From Rhodoferax sp. (GTDB lineage: Bacteria > Pseudomonadota > Gammaproteobacteria > Burkholderiales > Burkholderiaceae), in NCBI GenBank assembly GCA_020048295.1, contig JAIFMT010000241.1, positions 1-5,440 of the forward strand: DNA of 5,440 nt, written 5' to 3'. Shown piece after piece: positions 1-5,077 of this stretch. The notes under the pieces are model-generated. The model was not told where the DNA came from. It was given only the letters and a program-made list of their open reading frames with translations, and ran no database searches. Each line of letters begins with the position of its first letter. Positions within the stretch are counted from its first letter, which is position 1. Made by a program: the position numbers and the translations under genes.

Positions 1-2
1 AC

Positions 3-227
3 ACACCATTTACGCTGCGCTATTTCCGCACAGCAGATACCGCCTATCCGCACCAGGACGGACGGCCCTATGCGCTGGGCGAAATCATCACTGACCGGCC
101 CATCAACACGACGGTGGGCGACTTCACTTACGGCATGGGCACCGGGCTGACACTGATCGATGCGACCAAGCCCTTTGCACAGGGTGGCACCTTTTTGGCC
201 GATTACGTGCCTTTGCTGGCACCCTGA
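3..227 (+). CDS. C-terminal fragment of an unrecognised protein (5' end outside window)
   Basis: An open frame runs from the window edge to a TGA at 225-227 and gives 74 residues with normal high-GC codon use. It begins TPFTLRYFRTADTAYPHQDG and ends FLADYVPLLAP. It is rich in aromatic, Gly and Thr residues (DFTYGMGTGLTLID) and has no transmembrane segment, cysteine or metal motif. The composition suits a soluble beta-rich domain, but I do not recognise the family and assign no function. The next plus-strand ORF lies over 200 bp downstream, so this is probably the last gene of its own unit. That it is coding is fairly sure; its identity is open. Confidence 0.6.
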   Translation, partial: TPFTLRYFRTADTAYPHQDGRPYALGEIITDRPINTTVGDFTYGMGTGLTLIDATKPFAQGGTFLADYVPLLAP

Positions 228-267
228 CCCGCACCACCTGCGGCCAGGCAGCTTTACAGTTTGATGC

Positions 268-315
268 ACTATTTGTAGCTGATACCGCAATATCAGCGAG
301 GGCTAGAGGTCAAAA
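268..315. repeat. Intergenic repeat-like element with a 7-bp inverted repeat
   Basis: GCTGATA (278-284) and TATCAGC (291-297) form a perfect 7-bp stem around a 6-nt loop, followed by GGGCTAGAGGTCAAAAAC. The pattern 'tagct - stem - gggctagagg - aaaa' resembles, from memory, a short element scattered through intergenic regions of Comamonadaceae genomes. The stem is seen directly; membership of the repeat family is recall. There is no T-run directly after the stem on the plus strand, so it is a poor intrinsic terminator for the upstream gene. Confidence 0.4.
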
Positions 316-343
316 ACATCCATAAAACTGTTGAATGCAGGGC

Positions 344-371
344 TGCGGGACCGCGGCTATCGCATCCCGCA
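344..371. repeat. Imperfect hairpin in the 228-445 intergenic region
   Basis: TGCGGGA (344-350) pairs perfectly with TCCCGCA (365-371) across a 14-nt spacer that itself contains the palindrome CCGCGG. No poly-T follows, so a terminator role is not supported. In the rest of 228-445 I find no gene, no convincing sigma-70 promoter and no riboswitch-like structure. The hairpin could be chance in GC-rich DNA. Confidence 0.25.
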
Positions 372-445
372 CGATGGGCTGTTGCCAACAAGGTTAATGG
401 CCTGCGACAACAATCCTGGCTTATTTACCCAGAGAAACCCTCCCC

Positions 446-613
446 ATGGACAAGCAGCGTTTTGTTGAAAAGACCAGTTGGCTGCGGCCTTACACGCGCT
501 GGGCCACGCGGTTCTCGCTGAATTCGCCGCGCTGGCTGCCTGCTGCGCTGCGCAATACGCCCCTGAAACTGTCATCGCTGATTTTGCGCGGCTACCACCG
601 GGCGCTGCGCTGA
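446..613 (+). CDS. Small basic hypothetical protein (55 aa)
   Basis: ATG at 446 to TGA at 611-613 encodes 55 residues starting MDKQRFVEKTSWLRPYTRWA. It is very basic, with nine Arg, and has three Trp; the middle (SPRWLPAALRNT) and end (SLILRGYHRALR) could form amphipathic helices. Codon choice (CTG, CGC, GCG, ACG) matches the neighbouring genes and supports real coding over the antisense frame, which is a low-complexity Ala/Ser string. The ribosome site is weak: AGAGAAA lies about 10 nt before the ATG. An in-frame TAA at 395 prevents a long extension. It ends 7 bp from the stop codon of the convergent methyltransferase gene. I do not recognise a family; it may be a lineage-specific small protein or the remnant of a larger gene. 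Confidence 0.5.
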   Translation: MDKQRFVEKTSWLRPYTRWATRFSLNSPRWLPAALRNTPLKLSSLILRGYHRALR

Positions 614-620
614 CTGGCGG

Positions 621-1100
621 CTAAAACACCCACGGCACAAAGCGCTTGCTGCGCTGGCAGTAGGCTGCATAGGGCGGGTAGTGGGCGCACAGCCAGCTTT
701 CTTCGACGCTCGATTTCAGCAACAGCACCAGCGCCAGTGCCAGCCATAGCAGGCCGCCAAACCATGTCGCAGGCACAACCGCCAGCGCCGCAGCCCCCAG
801 CAGCACCGCGCTGTACATCGGATGGCGAATCCAGCGGTAGGGCCCGTGCAACACCAGCACGCCCTGCGGTTTAGGTGCCGGATGAATGTTGAAGTTGCCC
901 AGGCGGTTATGCAGCAGCGTCCAGCCACCCAGCACCACGGACAACGCAGCCAGCAGCACGCTGACCCAGGTCAGCTGACCGCGAAACACCGGGCCCGCAG
1001 CCAGCACGCTCAACCAGGCCAGCAAGCCAAATTGCAGCACCACCAGCAGCGAGCCCAGGCGCTGGCGTTGCTCAGAAGAAAATTCAGACAGTTGGAACAT
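621..1100 (-). CDS. ICMT/PEMT-like integral membrane methyltransferase
   Basis: This 159-residue protein has the layout of the isoprenylcysteine carboxyl methyltransferase / phospholipid methyltransferase superfamily, small membrane enzymes that use S-adenosylmethionine. Hydrophobic segments lie near residues 16-36, 43-62 and 95-128. The family core is visible as HPAPKPQGVLVLHGPYRWIR followed by HPMYSAVLL, that is, the GPY-x-x-x-RHP-x-Y motif. Near the C-terminus comes the conserved acidic pair and tail (SSVEESW, then HYPPYAAYCQR). The true substrate in bacteria of this type is generally unknown. I chose ATG at 1098-1100; a GTG at 1137-1139 would add 13 residues that look non-conserved. Neither start has a good Shine-Dalgarno site. 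The gene lies downstream of the phosphoesterase on the same strand but behind a strong terminator, so it likely has its own promoter or depends on read-through. Confidence 0.85.
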   Translation of the reverse strand: MFQLSEFSSEQRQRLGSLLVVLQFGLLAWLSVLAAGPVFRGQLTWVSVLLAALSVVLGGWTLLHNRLGNFNIHPAPKPQGVLVLHGPYRWIRHPMYSAVLLGAAALAVVPATWFGGLLWLALALVLLLKSSVEESWLCAHYPPYAAYCQRSKRFVPWVF

Positions 1101-1146
1101 GGCGAACAGGGGTTGAGACGCGCCATGGTAGCGGCACACGGTGTGC

Positions 1147-1183
1147 CAAAACGAAAATGCCGGGCAAGCAACCCGCCCGGCAT
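1147..1183 (-). terminator. Rho-independent terminator of the metallophosphoesterase gene
   Basis: ATGCCGGGC (1157-1165) and GCCCGGCAT (1175-1183) form a perfect 9-bp GC-rich stem with a 9-nt loop. Read on the minus strand, the stem is followed at once by TTTTCGTTTT (1156 down to 1147), the expected U-tract. The stem begins 15 nt after the phosphoesterase stop codon at 1198-1200. Placement, stem strength and T-tract all agree with an intrinsic terminator acting on minus-strand transcription. Confidence 0.85.
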
Positions 1184-1197
1184 CAGGGGCTGAGCGT

Positions 1198-2235
1198 TTA
1201 TTGCCTGACCATCACCGGTTCAACCTGGAACACGCTGGCGCTGGCCGGGTCCACCGTCACCTTGACCCAATGGATGTTGGGGCTGCCAAAGGTTTGCAGG
1301 CGGGTGAAGTTGGGCAACAGGTGGGCCTGATCAAACATCGGCTTGTCGAGCTTGAAGAAGTGCGTGTCGCCATGCACAAACAGCACTTCGCCCTTGAAGC
1401 CTTGCGTCAGCTGCGCCGCTTTGTTCATGAAATTGCGGTAGCCGTTGAAGCCGGGCTGGGTGCTCTCGTCAAAATCTTCGGTCTCCGGGTAATCAAAACC
1501 CGGGTCAGCTTGCACCACCAGCACCAGGCCGCGTGAATTTTTGGCTTTGGCCTGGGCAAAGGATTCGTTCAGCCAGGCCACGTTGGCATCATCACGCTCC
1601 ATGTATTCGGCGTTGGCGGCATCGCACTGGGCAGTTTTGCGTGCGCTCTTTTTTGTGCATTCGCTGGCACTTTGCACCAGGTTGTTGTTGCTGCCGGGCA
1701 TGTTGATGCCGACAAAGGTGATGCCGCCGTGGTTGAAGCGGGTGTTTTCAACAAACTTGGCACCCAGCTTGCCCTGATGTTCCAGTGGCAGGGTGGTCTG
1801 ACCCAGGCTGTCCAGCGTGGGGTACATCACTTTGCGCAGATGGCTCAGGCGCTCCAGCGCGTCCATGCCGCCGTTGTTGAGGCGGTGGCAATCGGTCCAC
1901 TCGTTGTCACCGGGCACATACACCAGCGGCTTTTTCATCGCGCCAAACATTTTCAGCGCATCGGTATAGGCCTCGTCGGTGCACTTGGAGCTGCCGTCCT
2001 TGATGTCGCCGTCGTACAGTGAAAACGCGATGTCAGAGGCATTGATGCTGGCGTACAGGGCCGGCATCTTGGGTGCGTCGCCAGCCTTGGCGTAAGGCAT
2101 GTCGCCCCACAGACCAAAGCTGAATTTGCCGCCAGCCGCTGCGCCGTGGTCAGCGCCACCCGGTGCCGCACAACCCACCACAACCGCGCTGGCAGCCACA
2201 GCCAGCAGGCTGCGCAACAATTTCGATGAATGCAT
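1198..2235 (-). CDS. Lipoprotein metallophosphoesterase (calcineurin-like fold)
   Basis: The 345-residue product starts with a lipoprotein signal peptide: a basic N-end (MHSSKLLR), a hydrophobic stretch and the lipobox VVGC with the acylated Cys at residue 22. A Gly/Ala linker follows. The mature part shows the ordered metal-binding motifs of the calcineurin-like metallophosphoesterase superfamily: GDMPY (44-48), YDGD (74-77), GDNEW (109-113, in place of the usual GNHE/D), a late VQADP (241-245) and HGDTHFF (288-294). Such enzymes bind two metal ions and hydrolyse phosphoesters; the substrate here is unknown. It should be membrane-anchored in the periplasm or at the outer membrane. The ATG at 2233-2235 has AAGGG about 7 nt upstream and gives a complete signal peptide. 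The gene is monocistronic or nearly so, with a terminator right after it, and diverges from the ABC operon. A Pho-box-like array lies upstream. Confidence 0.88.
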   Translation of the reverse strand: MHSSKLLRSLLAVAASAVVVGCAAPGGADHGAAAGGKFSFGLWGDMPYAKAGDAPKMPALYASINASDIAFSLYDGDIKDGSSKCTDEAYTDALKMFGAMKKPLVYVPGDNEWTDCHRLNNGGMDALERLSHLRKVMYPTLDSLGQTTLPLEHQGKLGAKFVENTRFNHGGITFVGINMPGSNNNLVQSASECTKKSARKTAQCDAANAEYMERDDANVAWLNESFAQAKAKNSRGLVLVVQADPGFDYPETEDFDESTQPGFNGYRNFMNKAAQLTQGFKGEVLFVHGDTHFFKLDKPMFDQAHLLPNFTRLQTFGSPNIHWVKVTVDPASASVFQVEPVMVRQ

Positions 2236-2266
2236 GAGAAACCCTTGGAGTCAGTGAAAGCTTGGC

Positions 2267-2311
2267 ACTGTAGATTTGGAATATGACCATGGCGTGACCG
2301 TCACACTACGG
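2267..2311 (-). promoter_or_regulatory. Candidate Pho-box promoter of the metallophosphoesterase gene
   Basis: On the minus strand three heptamers, CCGTAGT (2311-2305), CGGTCAC (2300-2294) and TGGTCAT (2289-2283), are separated by exactly 4 nt. This is the 11-nt period of PhoB binding sites (consensus CTGTCAT, spacer 4 nt). Matches to the consensus are 4/7, 5/7 and 5/7. Ten nt after the last heptamer lies TACAGT (2272-2267), an acceptable -10 element at the spacing used in Pho promoters, leaving a leader of about 25 nt. The period and spacing are seen directly; control by PhoB is inferred and would suit a secreted phosphoesterase. The overlapping palindrome GTGACCGTCAC (2294-2304) is a competing explanation. 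Confidence 0.35.
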
Positions 2312-2350
2312 CATGTTTGGCATGAAACTCGCATGTACCGCGGCTCCAAG

Positions 2351-2381
2351 TTGACCAACTGGTTAGTTTTTTAGCGACAAT
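2351..2381 (+). promoter_or_regulatory. RutR-like operator overlapping a putative ABC operon promoter
   Basis: TTGACCAACTGGTTAG (2351-2366) matches the E. coli RutR consensus TTGACCANNTGGTCAA at 12 of 14 specified positions, including the whole left half-site and TGGT of the right. RutR is the TetR-family repressor of pyrimidine utilisation that releases DNA on binding uracil or thymine. The left half-site doubles as a good -35 element (TTGACC). A possible -10, GACAAT (2376-2381), follows after a rather long 19-nt spacer. A repressor here would block RNA polymerase directly. Transcription would begin about 30 nt before the ATPase start. Confidence 0.6.
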
Positions 2382-2417
2382 GCCCGGTTTTGGTGCCTTT
2401 TCCCTTGATATTTGTCC

Positions 2418-3170
2418 ATGAACCACGCTGAAGATTCATCCATTATTTCCAGGCCAGTGCACGCGCTGGAAAGCATTGACCTGACGATTCACGAAGGCGA
2501 GTTTGTGTCGCTGATTGGCCCCTCGGGCTGTGGCAAAACCACCTTGATGCGGGTCATTGCCGATCTGGAGCCCATCAGCGCAGGCGTGGTGCTGGTCAAC
2601 GGGGTCAGCCCGCATGAGGCGCGGCTGGCGCGCGCTTATGGCTATGTGTTTCAGGCCCCGGCGCTGTTTCCGTGGCGCACCGTGCTGGCCAATGTCACGC
2701 TGCCGCTGCAAATCCAGGGCCGCACCAAGGCCGATGCCAAAGCCATCGCACAAGAACACCTGGAGCGCGTTGGGCTGACCGGTTTTGAGGGCAAATACCC
2801 GTGGCAGCTGTCAGGCGGCATGCAGCAGCGCGTGTCGATTGCGCGTGCGCTGTCGTTCGAGCCAAAGATCTTGATGATGGACGAGCCGTTTGGCGCGCTG
2901 GACGAAATCACCCGCGACCGCTTGAACGAGCAGCTGCAGCAGCTATGGCAAAGAGAGCGCCGCACGGTGGTGTTTGTGACCCACTCGATTGCCGAGGCAG
3001 TGTATTTGTCCACCAAGATCGTGGTCATGTCGCCGCGTCCGGGGCGCATTGTCAAGGTGATTGAATCCCCCTTGCCCGACGACCGCCATCTGGGCCTGCG
3101 TGACACTGCCGAATTCATTGCTGTCGCCCACGAAGTGCGCGAAGCCCTGGCGGACGGCCACCATGACTGA
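2418..3170 (+). CDS. ABC transporter ATPase, nitrate/sulfonate/taurine/NMT1-type importer (likely pyrimidine)
   Basis: This 250-residue ATPase powers import through the two permeases encoded next. All catalytic motifs are intact: Walker A GPSGCGKT (34-41), Q-loop Gln79 (YVFQAP), signature LSGGMQQR (131-138), Walker B ILMMDEP (151-157), D-loop GALD (159-162) and H-loop His189 (VTHS). The family feature PRPGRI (207-211) follows. I chose ATG at 2418; TTG at 2412 would add two residues, and a TGA at 2406 closes the frame. No Shine-Dalgarno site is visible before either. The N-terminus is odd: the first beta strand and the aromatic A-loop residue that normally stack on adenine are not recognisable in MNHAEDSSIISRPVHALES. 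The 3' end overlaps permease 1 by 8 nt. A RutR-like operator precedes the gene, hence the pyrimidine suggestion; sequence alone does not fix the substrate. Confidence 0.9.
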   Translation: MNHAEDSSIISRPVHALESIDLTIHEGEFVSLIGPSGCGKTTLMRVIADLEPISAGVVLVNGVSPHEARLARAYGYVFQAPALFPWRTVLANVTLPLQIQGRTKADAKAIAQEHLERVGLTGFEGKYPWQLSGGMQQRVSIARALSFEPKILMMDEPFGALDEITRDRLNEQLQQLWQRERRTVVFVTHSIAEAVYLSTKIVVMSPRPGRIVKVIESPLPDDRHLGLRDTAEFIAVAHEVREALADGHHD

Positions 3171-4056
3171 AAAGCCTGGTTACGGGCAACGCCTGCAGCG
3201 CGATGGCTTGCCGGTGGCGGTGATGCTGCTGGCGGTGCTGCTGCTGTGGTACGCAGGCGCGGTGTGGATGAATGCAGCCGGTGCCATTGAGCGGGTGTTG
3301 CCCGCTGATACCCCCTGGAGCTGGCAGCAGCTGCTGGCGGCCACGCTGGACATGCAGCGCCCGGTGCTGCCCACGCCGCACCAGGTGGCGCTGGATTTAT
3401 GGAGCAGCCTGGTCGATTGGCCCGTCAACTCCCCGCGCAACCTGCTGTTTCATGTGGCGGTGACGGCCGAGTCCACCTTGTGGGGTTTTGTCATGGGCAC
3501 CTTGCTGGGGCTGGTGCTGGCGGTGCTGATCGTGCATTCGCGCACGCTGGACAAGGCGCTGCTGCCGTGGATTGTGGCCTCGCAAACCGTGCCGGTGCTG
3601 GCGATTGCGCCGATTGTGCTGGTGATTTTGGGCACGCTGGGGGTCGAGGGCGTGGCACCCAAGGCGGTGATTGCCATGTATTTGTGCTTTTTCCCGGTGA
3701 CGGTGGCGATGGTGCAGGGCTTGCGCTCGCCGCAAAAGATTGAGACCGAGATGCTGCACACCTACGCAGCGAGCCGCTGGCAGGCGCTGTGGTTGCTGCG
3801 GCTGCCGGCGTCGCTGCCGTTTTTGTTTCCGGCGTTGCGGGTCGGTATTGCTGCCGGACTGGTCGGGGCCATGGTCGCCGAGCTGCCCACCGGCGCCGTG
3901 GCGGGCCTGGGCGCACGGCTGCTGACTGGCTCGTACTACGGCAACACGGTGCAAATCTGGTCGGCGCTGGTGATGTCGGCGCTGCTGGGGCTGGCATTGA
4001 CCACGCTGGTGGCCGGCATCGAGCGGCTGACACTGCGGCACCGGGGACAAACATGA
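3163..4056 (+). CDS. ABC transporter permease 1 (BPD_transp_1 family)
   Basis: This 297-residue inner-membrane protein is one half of the importer channel. Hydrophobic helices are visible near 15-36, 95-125, 133-158, 167-187, 224-242 and 263-287. The cytoplasmic EAA loop that docks on the ATPase lies at about 196-222 (ML..YAASRWQALWLLRLPASLP), in the place expected for nitrate/sulfonate/NMT1-type permeases. The start ATG (3163-3165) sits inside ATGACTGA, overlapping the ATPase stop, which suggests translational coupling; the weak site GGCGGA lies about 10 nt upstream. A longer open frame beginning at 3061 only covers the ATPase 3' end and is not used. The ATGA overlap at the 3' end couples it to permease 2. 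The gene is intact and serves as template for judging the deletion in permease 2. Confidence 0.9.
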   Translation: MTEKPGYGQRLQRDGLPVAVMLLAVLLLWYAGAVWMNAAGAIERVLPADTPWSWQQLLAATLDMQRPVLPTPHQVALDLWSSLVDWPVNSPRNLLFHVAVTAESTLWGFVMGTLLGLVLAVLIVHSRTLDKALLPWIVASQTVPVLAIAPIVLVILGTLGVEGVAPKAVIAMYLCFFPVTVAMVQGLRSPQKIETEMLHTYAASRWQALWLLRLPASLPFLFPALRVGIAAGLVGAMVAELPTGAVAGLGARLLTGSYYGNTVQIWSALVMSALLGLALTTLVAGIERLTLRHRGQT

Positions 4057-4941
4057 CTAGCCGCGTTCCCAAAACCATGCTGTTTGCGCTGGCAAGCCTG
4101 CTGGGGGCGGGCCTGCTCATGTTGCAACCGGCCGCGCGGGGTCAACTGCCCGAGGGCGCAACACCGGGCGCGCTGTTCTGGCTGGCCACGCTCTTCATTG
4201 CCGCGCTGGCGGTGCAGTCGGTGCGGCTGCTGGCGGCGCTGGACGGCAGGCGTTGGGTTGGCATGGCCACGGCGGCGCTGTTTGGCCTGTGGATTGTCTA
4301 TTTCTGGCAACTGCTGGTGGTGGCGTTTGCCGTGCCCCGGGTGCTGCTGCCGCCGCCGCTGCTGATCGTGGCGGCGCTGGGCGAGCACGGCGAGCTGCTG
4401 TGGGGCGACTTTGCACAAACCGTGCTCAAGGCGGTGCTGATCGGCTGGGGTTTGGGCTGCGGCCTGGGGTTTGCGGTGGCCGTGGCGATTGACCGACAGC
4501 CGTTTTTGCAGCGCGGTTTGCTGCCGCTGGCCTCGCTGACCAGCACCATCCCGCTGGTGGCGGTGGCGCCCATTGCCGTCATGTGGTTTGGCTTTGAATG
4601 GCCATCCAAAGCCGCCGTGGTGGTGCTGATGACACAGCTACGCCGCCAGCTACCAACGCACGCTGCTGGCGCTGCGTTTGCCGGCCGCCATGCCGTTTAT
4701 CTTTGGCGCGCTCAAGGTCAACGCCACGCTGGCGCTGATTGGAGCCATCGTGGCTGAATTTTTTGGCTCGCCCACCTCGGGGCTGGGCTTTCGCATTTCT
4801 ACCGAAGCATCGCGCATGAACATGCCGCTGGTGTGGAGCGCCATTGTCGTTGCCGCTGTCACCGGTTCGCTGGCCTACGCCGTGCTGGTGCAGATGGAAC
4901 GCCGCGTGGCGTTCTGGCATCCGTCTGTGCGCGGCAAGTAA
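4053..4941 (+). pseudogene. ABC transporter permease 2, disrupted by an internal deletion/frameshift
   Basis: The gene starts at ATG 4053 (ATGA overlap with permease 1; GGGGA about 8 nt upstream) and encodes 194 good permease residues, through LTSTIPLVAVAPIAVMWFGF (162-181) to VVVLMT, ending at 4634. In that frame it then reads 40 nonsense residues to a TGA at 4755-4757. The rest of the permease continues in the next frame from 4636 to the TAA at 4939-4941: SYAASYQRTLLALRLPAAMP, ALIGAIVAEFFGSPTSGLGF, and the C-terminal FWHPSVRGK. Alignment to permease 1 at K-A-x(7) and YAAS shows 24 missing residues, the FFP-starting helix before the EAA loop, or about 71 nt. The loss disturbs both reading frame and fold. 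An intact version would be about 319 residues. No slippery heptamer is visible, so programmed frameshifting is unlikely. The cause is a real mutation or an assembly fault. Confidence 0.85.
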
Positions 4942-4953
4942 AGTTGAATGATT

Positions 4954-5030
4954 GGCTGTCATCCCGGACTCGATCCGGGATCCATGCATTCGGGGCCGTG
5001 GATTGCGGATCGGAGTCCGCAATGACAGCC
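4954..5030. repeat. 77-bp compound palindromic (REP/MITE-like) element
   Basis: The element is closed by a perfect 9-bp terminal inverted repeat, GGCTGTCAT (4954-4962) and ATGACAGCC (5022-5030). Inside are two perfect 8-bp hairpins, ATCCCGGA/TCCGGGAT (4961-4968, 4974-4981; 5-nt loop) and ATTGCGGA/TCCGCAAT (5002-5009, 5016-5023; 6-nt loop). A weaker middle stem, CCATG/CGTGG (4982-4986, 4997-5001; one G-T pair), lies between them. The fold is a four-way, cloverleaf-like structure. From memory, repeats starting GTCATCCCGGAC..GATCCGGGAT are dispersed in many proteobacterial genomes. It lies between permease 2 and the binding-protein gene, where it could stabilise or terminate mRNA. No transposase or coding frame is present. 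Confidence 0.8.
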
Positions 5031-5064
5031 GCCGAGTTAGTTAGTTTGTTTTTTCACCAACCCC

Positions 5065-5070
5065 AAGGAG
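5065..5070 (+). promoter_or_regulatory. Strong ribosome binding site of the binding-protein gene
   Basis: AAGGAG lies 7 nt before the ATG at 5078. It is the only near-consensus Shine-Dalgarno site in the operon, fitting the need for more binding protein than permease or ATPase. A T-rich stretch (5041-5055) lies between the palindromic repeat and this site. Confidence 0.75.
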
Positions 5071-5077
5071 CTTTCCC

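Noticed and set aside
357..575. Minus-strand 72-residue ORF
   Set aside because: Low-complexity Ala/Ser/Cys composition; it lies mostly antisense to the better-looking 446-613 ORF and has no recognisable motif.
1101..1139. GTG start giving a 172-residue methyltransferase
   Set aside because: The added 13 residues look non-conserved and no ribosome site precedes the GTG; the ATG at 1100 was preferred, though not decisively.
2311..2335. Three GCATG repeats in the divergent control region
   Set aside because: Short, unevenly spaced (9 and 11 nt) and not palindromic as a set; likely chance.
2236..2417. TPP (thi-box) riboswitch before an NMT1/THI5-type operon
   Set aside because: The conserved CTGAGA and ACCTGATCTGGATAAT-like blocks are absent.
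2380..2421. 13-codon leader ORF (MPGFGAFSLDICP) whose stop overlaps the ATPase ATG
   Set aside because: No Shine-Dalgarno site, no regulatory codon run or attenuator hairpin, and its ATG lies at or before the predicted transcription start.
3061..3162. Longer start for permease 1
   Set aside because: The extension lies wholly inside the ATPase gene in another frame and encodes nothing like a permease N-terminus; ATG 3163 gives the standard overlap and a normal first helix.
3789..4052. Long open frame upstream of and in phase with permease 2
   Set aside because: It is a shadow of permease 1 in high-GC DNA; permease 2 starts at 4053 within an ATGA overlap.
3397..4120. Long minus-strand ORFs across the permease genes
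   Set aside because: His/Gln/Arg- or Pro/Ala-rich low-complexity translations typical of antisense frames in GC-rich membrane-protein genes.
4626..4640. Programmed ribosomal frameshift in permease 2
   Set aside because: No slippery heptamer or homopolymer at the junction, and about 24 conserved residues are missing, which frameshifting cannot supply.
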